Shown: positions 10,766 to 21,345, counted from the stretch's first letter. The stretch: 34,299 bases of DNA from Methylococcaceae bacterium (GCA_021736705.1 JAIPFI010000011.1:1-34299); one strand, 5' to 3'. Made by a program: numbers and translations. The notes: generated by a model from the sequence alone, not told the origin.

Positions 10766-11740
10766 TTAGTTTGCCTTATTTTCTATTAAATCGACCATAA
10801 GCTGCACATTTGCTTCCGAATCATTTAAACAGGAAATATAACGATACTGCTCACCACCTGCTGCAAAAAAAATCTCTTTATTAGTCATATTAATTTCCTC
10901 TAAAGTTTCTAAGCAATCAATCGCAAAACCTGGACAAATAATATCGATATTTTTAAAGCCTTCTTCAGGCAGTGCCATTAAGGTTTCTACGCAATAAGGC
11001 TGCAACCATTTCGCCTTACCAAAGCGCGATTGAAAAACCACTCGCCATTTATCGTCCTGCAAATTAAGCTTTTGAGCAATCAATTCTGCCGTTTTAAGGC
11101 ATTGATAATAATAAGGGTCGCCTTTTTTAGTTAAAACATCTGGCAACCCATGAAAGGACATTAATAATAACTCACCAGCACTCTGCTCTGACCAAGCCTG
11201 CTGTATAGAATCGGCAATCGAAGTAATATATAAAGGGTGCTGATGATAATCACTGACAAAATGTAATTCAGGAATATAACGCCATTGCATTAATTCGGCT
11301 GCTACTGCATCAAATACACTTGCAGTAGTGGTTGAAGAATATTGTGGATATAAAGGCACAATAGTGATTTGATCACACTGTGCCTTTTGTAATTTATGCA
11401 GTTGCGTTGTCAGTGATGGCGGACCATAACTCATTGCCATAGCAACAGTAACATCAGCGTCTTTCTGATAATGCATAGACACTTTATCAGTTAAATCCTG
11501 CGTTAAATAAGTGAGCGGTGAACCTCTCTCTGTCCACACTTCAGCATAGGCAGCTTTAGACTTTCGTGGCCTAAAAGGCAGCACAAAAAAGTTTAAAATA
11601 ACCCACCAAAGCAAGCGTGGTAAATTAACAACTCGTGGATCACCCAAAAACTGCCGCAAAAATTTGCGCACTGCTCTGACAGTTAGCTTCTCCGGCGAAC
11701 CTAAATTAACAATTAAAATCCCTTTTTTCTTTGCCACCAC
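10766..11740 (-). CDS. hemH: Ferrochelatase
   Basis: GILIVNLGSPEKLTVRAVRKFLRQFLGDPRVV, LLMSFHGLPDVLTKKGDPY, CPGFAIDCLETLEEI. Confidence 0.95.
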   Translation of the reverse strand: MVAKKKGILIVNLGSPEKLTVRAVRKFLRQFLGDPRVVNLPRLLWWVILNFFVLPFRPRKSKAAYAEVWTERGSPLTYLTQDLTDKVSMHYQKDADVTVAMAMSYGPPSLTTQLHKLQKAQCDQITIVPLYPQYSSTTTASVFDAVAAELMQWRYIPELHFVSDYHQHPLYITSIADSIQQAWSEQSAGELLLMSFHGLPDVLTKKGDPYYYQCLKTAELIAQKLNLQDDKWRVVFQSRFGKAKWLQPYCVETLMALPEEGFKNIDIICPGFAIDCLETLEEINMTNKEIFFAAGGEQYRYISCLNDSEANVQLMVDLIENKAN

Positions 11741-11753
11741 AAGCCACCTTGAG

Positions 11754-12299
11754 TTAACGGTTAATTAAACTTAAAAATTCTGCTCTAGTACTCATTTCCT
11801 TACGGAAAATACCCGTCATAACGGATGTTGTCATGACCGAATTCTGCTTTTCAACGCCACGCATCATCATGCACATATGCTTCGCTTCAATAACAACTGC
11901 AACACCTTTAGCACCAATCGCCTCATCGACTGCATCCGCAATTTGCTTGGTCAATTTTTCTTGAATTTGTAAACGACGGGCATACATATCAACAATTCTT
12001 GCTAGTTTAGATAAGCCCAATACTTTACCTTGAGGCAAATAAGCAATATGACATTTACCGACAAAAGGCAATAAATGATGTTCGCATAAAGAGTAAAGTT
12101 CAATATCTTTTACAATCACCATATCTTCAGTATCTGCTTCAAAAATAGCGCCATTCAAAACTTCTTCCAAAGTTTTGCTATAGCCATTATTTAAAAACTC
12201 AAAAGCTTTGGCGGCTCTTTTAGGCGTATCAATTAAACCTTCACGCGTTACATCTTCGCCAATTGCTTCAATAATTTTTCTGAAATGCTCTTCCATCAT
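11754..12299 (-). CDS. folE: GTP cyclohydrolase I
   Basis: [56 protein letters not shown]. Confidence 0.96.
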   Translation of the reverse strand: MMEEHFRKIIEAIGEDVTREGLIDTPKRAAKAFEFLNNGYSKTLEEVLNGAIFEADTEDMVIVKDIELYSLCEHHLLPFVGKCHIAYLPQGKVLGLSKLARIVDMYARRLQIQEKLTKQIADAVDEAIGAKGVAVVIEAKHMCMMMRGVEKQNSVMTTSVMTGIFRKEMSTRAEFLSLINR

Positions 12300-12333
12300 T
12301 CGTCTCTAAAATAAAATAGGGGTTAAGTATACA

Positions 12334-13329
12334 TCATCCTTGTACTAATTCTAATGCCTGCAAGACAACATTCTCATTCGCCCCGGCTTTAGGTCCATAG
12401 GTACTTAGGTGTCTACGCCATGCTCTTGCACCTTGAACACTATGAAATAAGCCTAAAATATGCCGAGTTATGCTATGTAATCGCACTCCAGCGGCCAATT
12501 GCTCTTGTATATAAGGCAATAAAGCGAGCACTACCTCTTCACGCGTTTTAACTGGAGTATCTTGCAGGTAAATTAATCTATCAGCTTCCGCTAATAAGTA
12601 AGGATTATGATATGCCTCTCGACCAATCATGACGCCATCTACACTCTGCATTAGCTCAATACTTTGCTCTAATGAAGTAATGCCGCCATTAATAACGATG
12701 TCTAAATGCGGAAAGTCTTGTTTAATCTGCTGTACGACATCATAGCGCAATGGAGGGACATCCCTATTTTGCTTAGGCGATAAGCCCGATAACCAAGCTT
12801 TACGCGCATGCAGAATAAAAGTACGACAACCGCCAGCAGACACTTTACTAATAAAATTGACCAATTCCTCATAGGAATCTTTATCATCAATGCCAATACG
12901 AGATTTCACAGTAACCGGAATATTAACCGCCTCTTGCATTGCTGCAATACATTCTGCGACTAAATCAGGTTCTGCCATTAAACAGGCACCAAAACGCCCA
13001 TTTTGCACACGATCACTTGGGCAACCAACGTTTAAATTCACTTCATCGTAACCATAATTTTCCGCCATCTTGCTACATAGTGCCAAATCGTGTGCCGAGC
13101 TGCCACCTAACTGCAAAGCAAGTGGATGCTCTTGCGGTGAAAAGTCCAGATGCCGTTGCACATCACCATTCATTAAGGCACCAGTCGTCACCATCTCAGT
13201 ATATAAAACAACATGATTTGATAATAAGCGATGAAAGTAGCGGCAATGTCTGTCACTCCAGTCGAGCATGGGGGCAACGCATAAAGCCCTATGCCCTGCA
13301 CGCTGAATATTCTGGGTTTTTGTTGTCAT
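12334..13329 (-). CDS. dusA: tRNA-dihydrouridine(20/20a) synthase
   Basis: CVAPMLDWSDRHCRYFHRLL, NVGCPSDRVQNGRFGACLMAEP, VINGGITSLEQ, DGVMIGREAYHNPYLL. Confidence 0.94.
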   Translation of the reverse strand: MTTKTQNIQRAGHRALCVAPMLDWSDRHCRYFHRLLSNHVVLYTEMVTTGALMNGDVQRHLDFSPQEHPLALQLGGSSAHDLALCSKMAENYGYDEVNLNVGCPSDRVQNGRFGACLMAEPDLVAECIAAMQEAVNIPVTVKSRIGIDDKDSYEELVNFISKVSAGGCRTFILHARKAWLSGLSPKQNRDVPPLRYDVVQQIKQDFPHLDIVINGGITSLEQSIELMQSVDGVMIGREAYHNPYLLAEADRLIYLQDTPVKTREEVVLALLPYIQEQLAAGVRLHSITRHILGLFHSVQGARAWRRHLSTYGPKAGANENVVLQALELVQG

Positions 13330-13419
13330 AAGTTTGTTTATTTTTATTTATTTTGTCACTATAGTTGCACGTTAAATGCACGTTCGTTTTCATCGTGCAG
13401 CATCGAGGACAAAAAACAC

Positions 13420-13542
13420 ATGAAGCCGCAAAAAATAAAGAATAAAAATGGCACAACATCATACCGCATATTTATAGCTAACTCGCAAACAGGCAAACGC
13501 GAGAGCAAAACCTTTAGCGCTAGTCTGTCCGACACTAAATAA
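13420..13542 (+). pseudogene. Integrase N-terminal (arm-binding-like) fragment, truncated after ~40 codons
   Basis: MKPQKIKNKNGTTSYRIFIANSQTGKRESKTFSASLSDTK* resembles the N-terminal arm domain of tyrosine integrases (XYRV..k.G.r.sktF) but stops before any catalytic domain; adjacent to the dusA 5' end. Confidence 0.45.
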
Positions 13543-13584
13543 TTTATACAAAGAGTAACTCCCTACAGAAACAACAATAAGGAT

Positions 13585-14037
13585 ATGAGAATGAAAATAA
13601 GCACTCCAGCAATCATTTTTCTATTTATTTCACCTGTTTATGCAGAAATGTATAAATGCACTGAAAATGGACAGATAAGTTATCAAGATAAGCAATGCAA
13701 AATAAACGGTAGCGCATTTATTCCAAGCAAAGATATTAGTACCGAGCAACAACAATCGGCAAGAGAAAAACTTAAATCAGATTTAGCCATTAGAAATGAA
13801 GAAAAAAAACAGGCAAAAGAAGCGCAAGATAAGGAGCGTTTGATTCAAGCTCAAGAGGATAAAGCCAATGCCGCCTATAGAAATGCACGAGCGAGCGAAG
13901 AGCAAGCTAAACAATCCGCCCGTCAAGCCGATGCTTTAGAAAAAAGTAATACCTCTAACCACTATACGAGACCTTACTATGTCATAAACCCTAAGCCTAT
14001 TGTAAAACCTAGGCCTACGCCTTTTCTCCGCAAATAA
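13585..14037 (+). CDS. DUF4124-like secreted/periplasmic protein with charged coiled-coil tail
   Basis: Signal peptide followed by AEMYKCTENGQISYQDKQCKINGSAF and a long K/E/Q-rich segment. Confidence 0.65.
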   Translation: MRMKISTPAIIFLFISPVYAEMYKCTENGQISYQDKQCKINGSAFIPSKDISTEQQQSAREKLKSDLAIRNEEKKQAKEAQDKERLIQAQEDKANAAYRNARASEEQAKQSARQADALEKSNTSNHYTRPYYVINPKPIVKPRPTPFLRK

Positions 14038-14041
14038 TAAG

Positions 14042-14950
14042 TTATTCCTGGACTTTAATACATTGACTTTCTTGCTTAAAATACCGCAAAAATTCATCAT
14101 TAAATAAAGAAATATCATCTTTCTGTCCACTTACCTTAACTTCTGTCACCGCTTTAGTTTTATAGTTAGGCATTACTTCCAGCTCTTTTACTCCGTACGT
14201 TAAAAAAGAAGCCTTGGCTTTTTCTGCGTTGCTTTGCGTACTAAATACTCCTAAAGAAATTCTCCACTTAAACACACCATCAGTAATCAACCATAAATCG
14301 TTTATACCTTGCTGTTTGATAGTCGTCTCCCATGTCTTAGCTTCTTGATAAGAATTAGCAGCTAAAGTAAGAACGAAATAACTACTAATATATTGCTGCT
14401 CCTGCCGTACAAGCTTAAATTTAAATATCGCACTTTTATTTGTAGTCACGAACATCTGCTCTGAATATTCACCCTCTTGCAAAGGATAACAGGCAAAGAA
14501 TGTTTCAGTTTGCACTTCAGTATTAGCTGGTTTTGGCTCAGAAAAAACAACGGCTTCAGGCTCGGCAAGCTTTGCTTCTTGCTTTGTAATTTCAGTAATC
14601 TTTTTATTAGAACTATCGACAAATTCTCTTTCTATCGGCAAGGGGGGAGTAGATTTTCTATTTTGCCCTGTTTCGCTCATATTTTCCGGTTCCGTGTTAT
14701 TTAATGGATCAACGGATAGTTCCTGATAATTTTCTTCAGAAACAATAGTTTGATCATCACTTACACTATCAATTTCTAATAAGGCAACTTTTGGCGGGAG
14801 CTCACTGAACAAAAAAATCTGCTTCTGCTTTTCATGATCAGCGTTGCTTTCAGTGTCTATAGAAAAGTAAATTTCAGGCGCGCCTTTTCTCTGTTCCCAA
14901 AAGAAAAAAACAATATTGATCAATAGAATACTTAAAAATAAAAATTTCAC
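14042..14950 (-). CDS. SPOR-domain-like protein with N-terminal membrane anchor
   Basis: N-terminal TM segment, low-complexity linker, then YFVLTLAANSYQEAKTWETTIKQQGINDLWLITDGVFKWRISLGVFSTQSNAEKAKASFLTYGVKELEV (SPOR-like); next to coaX-birA. Confidence 0.7.
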   Translation of the reverse strand: MKFLFLSILLINIVFFFWEQRKGAPEIYFSIDTESNADHEKQKQIFLFSELPPKVALLEIDSVSDDQTIVSEENYQELSVDPLNNTEPENMSETGQNRKSTPPLPIEREFVDSSNKKITEITKQEAKLAEPEAVVFSEPKPANTEVQTETFFACYPLQEGEYSEQMFVTTNKSAIFKFKLVRQEQQYISSYFVLTLAANSYQEAKTWETTIKQQGINDLWLITDGVFKWRISLGVFSTQSNAEKAKASFLTYGVKELEVMPNYKTKAVTEVKVSGQKDDISLFNDEFLRYFKQESQCIKVQE

Positions 14951-15687
14951 AGCGGACTTTTCTCGCTACTTAATAAAGCTATCCCTTTAAATACCAATTC
15001 AGTATCAACAACAGCCTCTAACTTTAAAATATCCGCCAAAAACAGCGCATCCCCACCAGTTAAAATTAATTGCGTTGTTTGCGCACATTGCATAAGTCCC
15101 GCCTCAATAAAACCTTTAATAGCATAGAGGCTACCACTATAAATAGCTGCTTGTGTAGAATTAGCCAAACCTTGCTCATGGGGTTCAGTGCAATAGCTCA
15201 AGTCTGCCGTACCTTTATTTAAAGATTGCTTCAGTAAAGTTAGTCCCGGCATAATCAAGCCACCTAAGTGCCACCCGTGCTCGTCAATAACATCCAAAGT
15301 AATCGCGGTACCAAAATCAACAATACAAAGAGGCGCTGAATAATGCTCATACGCTCCCAGCATGGCTAGCCAGCGATCAACACCTAACTTTTCTGGATTA
15401 AGATAGCCATTACTTACTCCACAGGAAAATTTTTCCGAATGGATTTCTTGTATCGGACAATTCGACCATACCAGCCTAATTATATTGATAAGTAACTGCT
15501 TAATTTCAATAGAGCCAACACAAGCAATATAAATACAGTCAGGCATAGCTAGTAACCGCCAAGCAGAGATTAATGTGGCTGAAAAATCATCTTGATGATG
15601 TGCAATAGCAGCAAAAGTATCCAACTTATCAAGTTCCTGTATCGCCCATTTGACACGAGTATTCCCAATATCGATTAATAAGTTCAT
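14947..15687 (-). CDS. coaX: Type III pantothenate kinase
   Basis: LLIDIGNTRVKWAI, LGVDRWLAMLGAY, CIVDFGTAITLDVID, GGLIMPGLTLLKQSL. Confidence 0.94.
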   Translation of the reverse strand: MNLLIDIGNTRVKWAIQELDKLDTFAAIAHHQDDFSATLISAWRLLAMPDCIYIACVGSIEIKQLLINIIRLVWSNCPIQEIHSEKFSCGVSNGYLNPEKLGVDRWLAMLGAYEHYSAPLCIVDFGTAITLDVIDEHGWHLGGLIMPGLTLLKQSLNKGTADLSYCTEPHEQGLANSTQAAIYSGSLYAIKGFIEAGLMQCAQTTQLILTGGDALFLADILKLEAVVDTELVFKGIALLSSEKSPL

Positions 15688-16679
15688 GATCGCCTAAAGC
15701 TGACTTCACCTGAAGCATAGGATTGCACCTTGCCATCTTGAGTTTGCAATAATAACAAACCATCATCACTAATACCTAGCACAGCACCTGCAACGACTTG
15801 TTTGCCGACAAACAAATTAACCGACTGCCCTTGCATACAGTCATAAAGTCGCCATTCATCTCGATACTGGGCAAATGACTGTTCAGTATAATGACTGATG
15901 ACTTGAAAGATTTTTTCAAGCAACGTTGCCAGTAGCTCATTACGTGAAATTTTCATCGAACTGTCTAAGATTTGACTTATATCGACCCAGTCTTGTTCAA
16001 TGCTTGATGCTTCGTCACCTGATAAACGAAGATTTAAACCCAGTCCAATAACAGCGCTACAAGGACCATTGGATTCCCCTGAGACTTCAACCAGAATACC
16101 GCCTAATTTTTTTTGTTGCCAATAAATATCGTTCGGCCACTTCAAGCCAACACCCTGAACCCCATGAGCACTTAAAGCTCTAATAACTGCAACACCAATA
16201 GCTAAGCTTAAGCCTGATAAACTTGCAGGGCCTTCCTGAAATCGCCACAAGACTGAACAATAAATATTACGACCAAAAGGAGAAACCCATTGCCGACCTC
16301 GCCGTCCACGCCCAGACGTCTGCTGTTCGGCAAGACAAACTACTCCAGTAGACTCAGGACTCGTTCTGCTCAAAGCAACTAAATTAGTATTGGTAGAATC
16401 AATTTGATCGTGAATATCAAAGATAGAAATCAACTGCCGTGTGGTAGCCGTCAAATTATCAACAATACAAGATTTATCAAATAACTCTAAAGATGACTTG
16501 AACCGATAACCTTTACCATTAACGGCTAAAATATCAACGCCCTGATCCTCTAATGCATTGATTTGTTTCCAAAGCGCTGAACGACTAAAATTCAATTGAT
16601 CCGCTAATTCTGTGCCCGAATGGAAGTCTCCATCAGCTAAAAGCTGCAATAATGCTTTCTTTTTTTCTGAGAATTGCAC
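15684..16679 (-). CDS. birA: Bifunctional biotin operon repressor / biotin-[acetyl-CoA-carboxylase] ligase
   Basis: N-terminal wHTH, DSTNTNLVAL, EQQTSGRGRRGRQWVSPFGRNIYCSVLW, LKWPNDIYWQQKKLGGILVE. Confidence 0.96.
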   Translation of the reverse strand: MQFSEKKKALLQLLADGDFHSGTELADQLNFSRSALWKQINALEDQGVDILAVNGKGYRFKSSLELFDKSCIVDNLTATTRQLISIFDIHDQIDSTNTNLVALSRTSPESTGVVCLAEQQTSGRGRRGRQWVSPFGRNIYCSVLWRFQEGPASLSGLSLAIGVAVIRALSAHGVQGVGLKWPNDIYWQQKKLGGILVEVSGESNGPCSAVIGLGLNLRLSGDEASSIEQDWVDISQILDSSMKISRNELLATLLEKIFQVISHYTEQSFAQYRDEWRLYDCMQGQSVNLFVGKQVVAGAVLGISDDGLLLLQTQDGKVQSYASGEVSFRRS

Positions 16680-16687
16680 GTGTTTTT

Positions 16688-17296
16688 CTAATTTTCTTTA
16701 TGTTTACGAATTTGTTGCATCTGGCGCTTAACAACGTGCTTAATCAACAACTCTCTGTCCTGCTCTTTCATTTCACTAAAAGCAACACCAACCACATAAG
16801 GAAAATCAGACACAGCTTCAGGTTTTTTATGGCTATAAACAGCATTACCATAACTAACAACCACCGCCATACTGGAGGTAAGTAACAATCTGATTTCCAA
16901 AAACTCACCTTCAGCAATCAGTTCTTCACACTCAAACGCAACGCCCGAGGCACTCAAGCTAACATTTCGAGCCTTCTCATTAATAAGATCAGTGCCATCC
17001 ATCAACACAGCGCGAGCAACCAGATTAATTTTACTATCCATTACTTTCAAATAGTCAGCAATATCAGAATTATTACGTTCAATCCGGTTAAATATAATCT
17101 GTGCTTCTTGATTTAAAATATCTAATGCTGCAGCAAGCGAACAATTATTCAGTAATTCACTAGAGGCTTCGGAATATTTTTTGATGGATTCAGGCGCTAC
17201 CTTTTTATAAAAAAGATTGATTTCATCATCAATTCTAAAGAAACGCCTGCGTTCATCCACTTGAAATACGTTTTTTTCGCTCATAAATATGCTCAC
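16688..17296 (-). CDS. PilZ-domain protein with helical insertion
   Basis: RRRFFRI (RxxxR-like) at the N-terminus and NVSLSASGVAFEC (N-x-S-x-x-G) about 95 residues later; next to the flagellar stator genes. Confidence 0.75.
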   Translation of the reverse strand: MSIFMSEKNVFQVDERRRFFRIDDEINLFYKKVAPESIKKYSEASSELLNNCSLAAALDILNQEAQIIFNRIERNNSDIADYLKVMDSKINLVARAVLMDGTDLINEKARNVSLSASGVAFECEELIAEGEFLEIRLLLTSSMAVVVSYGNAVYSHKKPEAVSDFPYVVGVAFSEMKEQDRELLIKHVVKRQMQQIRKHKEN

Positions 17297-18154
17297 TTAT
17301 TTTTCTTGCGCTTGTTTCTGCATTTTCTCAAACTCAATCGTTGGATCGTCCTGCACTAAAATAACTTCTACGCGCCGATTTTTTGCTCTATTTTCATTTG
17401 ATGTATTAGGTACTAAAGGTTCTGAGTCCGCATGCCCCTCAATGATGACTCGTTTTTGATCAAGTTGTTTGTTTTTCAACATAAACTCAGCAACAGTCAC
17501 TGAACGACCCGCAGATAATTCCCAATTAGAACGATACCACTCAGTCGAAATCGGAATATCATCGGTATGACCTGCAACCAGTACTTTACCTTTTGCTGTA
17601 ATCACTGAGTCTGTAATTCTATTCATAACTGGCTCAAAGCCAGACTTCAAAGTAGCAGTTCCAGATCCGAAAGAACCTTTCTCATTAATCCGGATAATAA
17701 TCTTCAAGCCCTGAGTTTCAACCGAAACAAGACCTTTGTTAATATCATCCTTTAATCGCTCTTCGATTTTTTCTGCTTCTACCTGCGTATTTTCTAAAGC
17801 TTGCTCCATAATTTCCTGTTTCATTCTTTCTTTCTCTTCCAGAGAAACATCCAAACGACTTGAGGATTGCGAGGTTGATTGCTTAATTTCTTCTAATAGT
17901 GTTGGATCAGTCGATGCAGGCGAAAAATGCTGAGCAATAATGCTCGTTCCCATCGGAATTTCAGCTGCTTCAATATCGCGCTGTACACCAAATGCATTTT
18001 CCATCGATTCAGCCGTGGCTTTAAATTTAGCGGCATCCATGGTTGCAAAAGACAACAACAAAACAAAAAAACACATCAATAAAGACATTAAATCAGCAAA
18101 GGTCGCTAACCAAAGCGGCGCTCCGACAGGTGGACATTTGGGGCAATCAGCCAT
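17297..18154 (-). CDS. pomB: Flagellar motor stator protein, MotB/PomB type
   Basis: CPPVGAPLWLATFADLMSLLMCFFVLLLSFATMD plug/TM region plus OmpA-like VLVAGHTDDIPIST, NRAKNRRVEVIL. Confidence 0.9.
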   Translation of the reverse strand: MADCPKCPPVGAPLWLATFADLMSLLMCFFVLLLSFATMDAAKFKATAESMENAFGVQRDIEAAEIPMGTSIIAQHFSPASTDPTLLEEIKQSTSQSSSRLDVSLEEKERMKQEIMEQALENTQVEAEKIEERLKDDINKGLVSVETQGLKIIIRINEKGSFGSGTATLKSGFEPVMNRITDSVITAKGKVLVAGHTDDIPISTEWYRSNWELSAGRSVTVAEFMLKNKQLDQKRVIIEGHADSEPLVPNTSNENRAKNRRVEVILVQDDPTIEFEKMQKQAQEK

Positions 18155-18156
18155 GA

Positions 18157-18918
18157 TTAATCTCCGCCCTCAACTTTACGTTTTTTCTCAGAAATATAGG
18201 AGCTCAACAAAGTTTCAAGTACTTTAGGATTCATACCTTCCTGTATACCAGAAATAGTCTCTAAAATGAGTTCTTTATTAGTTCGCTCATATAATAATAC
18301 GTAAGCTAATTTATCAACCATAGGTAAAGCAAAACAGTTGGCAACCATAGCGCCGTATAAAGTGGTTAATAACGCAACTGCCATTGCTGGACCGATACTG
18401 GCGGGATCTGACATATTAGCTAACATTTGCACTAATCCTACCAACGTGCCAATCATACCCATCGCTGGTGCTAAATCGCCCACGCCTTTCCACATATCTT
18501 GCCCTGTTTCATTACGACTAACCATTTGGTCAATGTCTTGTTGCAACATTTTCCTAACAAATACTGGGTCATGACCATCAACACAAAAACCTATGCCTTT
18601 TTTAAGAAAAGGATTTGCAATTTCCTCACCCTCCAAAGCAAGCAAACCATTTTTTCTAGCGACATCAGCTAAACGTACTGCATCTGCTATTAATGCAAGC
18701 GGATCTTCTTTTTTATTTAAAAAAGCCTTACCTAAAACACCAAAAGAACGAATAAAATCAGCCAAAGGAATGCGCATTAAGCTCACCCCTAAAGTCCCAC
18801 CAATAACAATCAATAGTGATGGCATATTAACAAACAGCATGACATCACCACCAGTGGCAATAGCCGCAACGATAATTCCAATACCTAATAAAAACCCAAC
18901 TAAAGAAGCAATATCCAC
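18157..18918 (-). CDS. pomA: Flagellar motor stator protein, MotA/PomA type
   Basis: 253 aa, MotA/TolQ/ExbB proton-channel pattern, GDLAPAMGMIGTLVGLVQMLANMSDPASIGPAMAVALLTTLYGAMVAN. Confidence 0.9.
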   Translation of the reverse strand: MDIASLVGFLLGIGIIVAAIATGGDVMLFVNMPSLLIVIGGTLGVSLMRIPLADFIRSFGVLGKAFLNKKEDPLALIADAVRLADVARKNGLLALEGEEIANPFLKKGIGFCVDGHDPVFVRKMLQQDIDQMVSRNETGQDMWKGVGDLAPAMGMIGTLVGLVQMLANMSDPASIGPAMAVALLTTLYGAMVANCFALPMVDKLAYVLLYERTNKELILETISGIQEGMNPKVLETLLSSYISEKKRKVEGGD

Positions 18919-19021
18919 TCAAACCCTCACACTTCATAACTAATTTAAAATCAAGTTAAAAGCTATACTCCATAACCCTATAAGAAGCATAGCAGCCTAA
19001 TAACCTGTTAATAGCAAAAAC

Positions 19022-19993
19022 TTACTGGAGCGTAAATTGCTGCCCTAAAGTACGCAATGAATGCGCAAATGAAGCCCCCATTCTTCCTGCCAAACGATCA
19101 ATTAAGCGCTCTTGAATAGTAAAATCAACACGTTTTTTAGCGCCAATAATATCAGTTGCGACACTATCATCAGTACCAAAACCATCTGCCAAACCAATTT
19201 TTACACCTTGCTCTCCAGTCCAAACTAAACCCGAGAAAGTATCTTTATTTTCTATTAATCGATCACCTCGACCATTTTTGACGGCAGTAATAAACTGTTC
19301 ATGAACTTGCGCTAAAAGATCTTCCATGTATTTTTTCTCTTCTCCTTTAGCAGGCGAAAAAGGATCCATTAATGCCTTATGCGCCCCGGCTGTAACCAAT
19401 CTGCGCTCTACTCCCAGCATTTTCATAGTATCAACAAAACCAAAACCGTCCATAATTACGCCAATTGAACCAATCAAACTGGATGGATTAACAAATATTT
19501 TATCCGCAGCAGAAACAATAAAATAACATCCTGAAGCACAAATATCAGAGGCGACAGCGTAAATAGGCAGCTCTGGATTATTAGACTTTATTTTGCGAAT
19601 TTCATCATAAACATAAGATGATTGCACAGGGCTACCACCCGGGCTATTCACATGCAAAATAATACCCTTAGTATCCTCATTCTTTACCGCATTACGTAAA
19701 GATTTAATGATTGATTCGGCATTTGCCTCCTTATCTTCAGCAATAACACCATTGATACTAATAACGGCAGTATGCCCTTCGCCACTACTTTCGCCAAAGC
19801 TTTGGTTAAATGTCGGATACATGCCTATACCTAAAATAACAGCTAGATAAACAAACATTAAGCTTTTAAAAAATATTCCCCAGCGACGCGTGCGCCTTTG
19901 CTCGGTAATAGCGGCAAAAGCTAATTTTTCTATTGCTTCTCGCTCCCAACCACTTGTTTTATTTGTTGGTTCATCCCACTGATTATCACTCAC
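19022..19993 (-). CDS. sppA: Signal peptide peptidase SppA / S49 peptidase
   Basis: ILHVNSPGGSPVQSSYVYDEI, DICASGCYFIVSAADKIFVNPSSLIGSIGVI catalytic Ser region. Confidence 0.92.
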   Translation of the reverse strand: MSDNQWDEPTNKTSGWEREAIEKLAFAAITEQRRTRRWGIFFKSLMFVYLAVILGIGMYPTFNQSFGESSGEGHTAVISINGVIAEDKEANAESIIKSLRNAVKNEDTKGIILHVNSPGGSPVQSSYVYDEIRKIKSNNPELPIYAVASDICASGCYFIVSAADKIFVNPSSLIGSIGVIMDGFGFVDTMKMLGVERRLVTAGAHKALMDPFSPAKGEEKKYMEDLLAQVHEQFITAVKNGRGDRLIENKDTFSGLVWTGEQGVKIGLADGFGTDDSVATDIIGAKKRVDFTIQERLIDRLAGRMGASFAHSLRTLGQQFTLQ

Positions 19994-20094
19994 ACAAACT
20001 CTCTCTTAATTAAATTTTTTATAACAAAAAACTCGTTCACTTGAATTTTAAAAGCGACAAGCCTATTAAATATTAGCAGATAATTAAAACAAAT

Positions 20095-21054
20095 TTATTT
20101 TTCATTATCTAGCAAGGTTTGCAAATCATCAGGCAATGGCGCAACAACCTTTAGTAACTCGCCACTGACTGGATGAGCAAATTGCAATTTTTGAGCATGT
20201 AAAAACAAGCGTTTATAGCCACGATTTTTAAAGCTTTTGTTAATTTCATTATCTCCATAACGATCATCCGCAATAATCGCATGCCCCAACCATGCTGCAT
20301 GTACTCGAATTTGATGAGTACGACCAGTAAAAGGAGATGCCTCAACTAAGGTCGCATTTTGAAAAAGACTAAGACGCTTGAATAAAGTTTTCGAAGCTTT
20401 GCCTGCGGCACTAACCTTAACCATACGCTCTATACTTTGATTAGTACTTTTTAACAAAGGCTGGTCAACAATGACCTTTTCCTGATCCCAGCGGCCGCCC
20501 AAAAGCGCTAAATAACTCTTTCTAACGCCATCGCCGCGAAAATACTCATGCAAGGTACGTAAAGCGCTACGCTTTTTTGCAATAATTAAACACCCGGAAG
20601 TATCCTTATCTAAACGATGCACTAATTCCAAAAAATGGCTTTCTGGGCGTATTTCACGTAAAGCCTCAATCACACCCGTATTAAGTCCAGAACCACCATG
20701 CACAGCAAATCCTGCTGGCTTATTAATCACTAGAATGGCATTATCTTCAAATAAAACGCCTTCCTCCAAACACTGTTTAAGATATGCCGGCGCTGGTAAT
20801 TGCTCTGTTTCTTCGGCAACGCGAATCGGTGGAATACGCACAATATCACCAATAATTAACTTACGCTTAGCATCACAACGACCTTTATTGATGCGTACCT
20901 CACCTTTACGGATAATGCGATAAATCCGACTTTTAGGCACACCTTTGAGTAATTTCATCAACAGGTTATCTAATCTCTGCCCTTCGTGGGCATCAGTAAT
21001 TTCAATAAACTGTACTTCGAGTATATTTGGGGTATTTTCTATTTTCATCTGCAT
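20095..21054 (-). CDS. rluC: 23S rRNA pseudouridine synthase (RluC type)
   Basis: S4 domain start, VHRLDKDTSGCLIIAKKRSALR catalytic motif, GRTHQIRVHAAWLGHAIIADDRYGD; divergent from rne. Confidence 0.93.
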   Translation of the reverse strand: MQMKIENTPNILEVQFIEITDAHEGQRLDNLLMKLLKGVPKSRIYRIIRKGEVRINKGRCDAKRKLIIGDIVRIPPIRVAEETEQLPAPAYLKQCLEEGVLFEDNAILVINKPAGFAVHGGSGLNTGVIEALREIRPESHFLELVHRLDKDTSGCLIIAKKRSALRTLHEYFRGDGVRKSYLALLGGRWDQEKVIVDQPLLKSTNQSIERMVKVSAAGKASKTLFKRLSLFQNATLVEASPFTGRTHQIRVHAAWLGHAIIADDRYGDNEINKSFKNRGYKRLFLHAQKLQFAHPVSGELLKVVAPLPDDLQTLLDNEK

Positions 21055-21345
21055 ATAATAGTAGAATTTGTAGCTTCCTACTATAAGATAATTTCATTCA
21101 CCCCTGTAACAGGTTATAATCGAGAAGTTATAGGTGACACATAAAAAAACTCCCTATAATTAGCTCGTATCAAGCCCTTTATTCATTTGAATAAAGCACT
21201 AAAAGTAGTGAACGAATAAGTCGCTTTTAGTACTGCTGAATGATCACAGAAGCTATAACAATTTTTGGGTTTTTTCGCTCGACCCATGATGAGCGATATT
21301 CGACCTGATAAAGGCTGAACGATACGGTAAGACAGTTTATATAGT

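Noticed and set aside
12939-13331. 130-aa plus-strand ORF antisense to dusA
   Set aside because: Lies entirely over dusA with no recognisable motifs.
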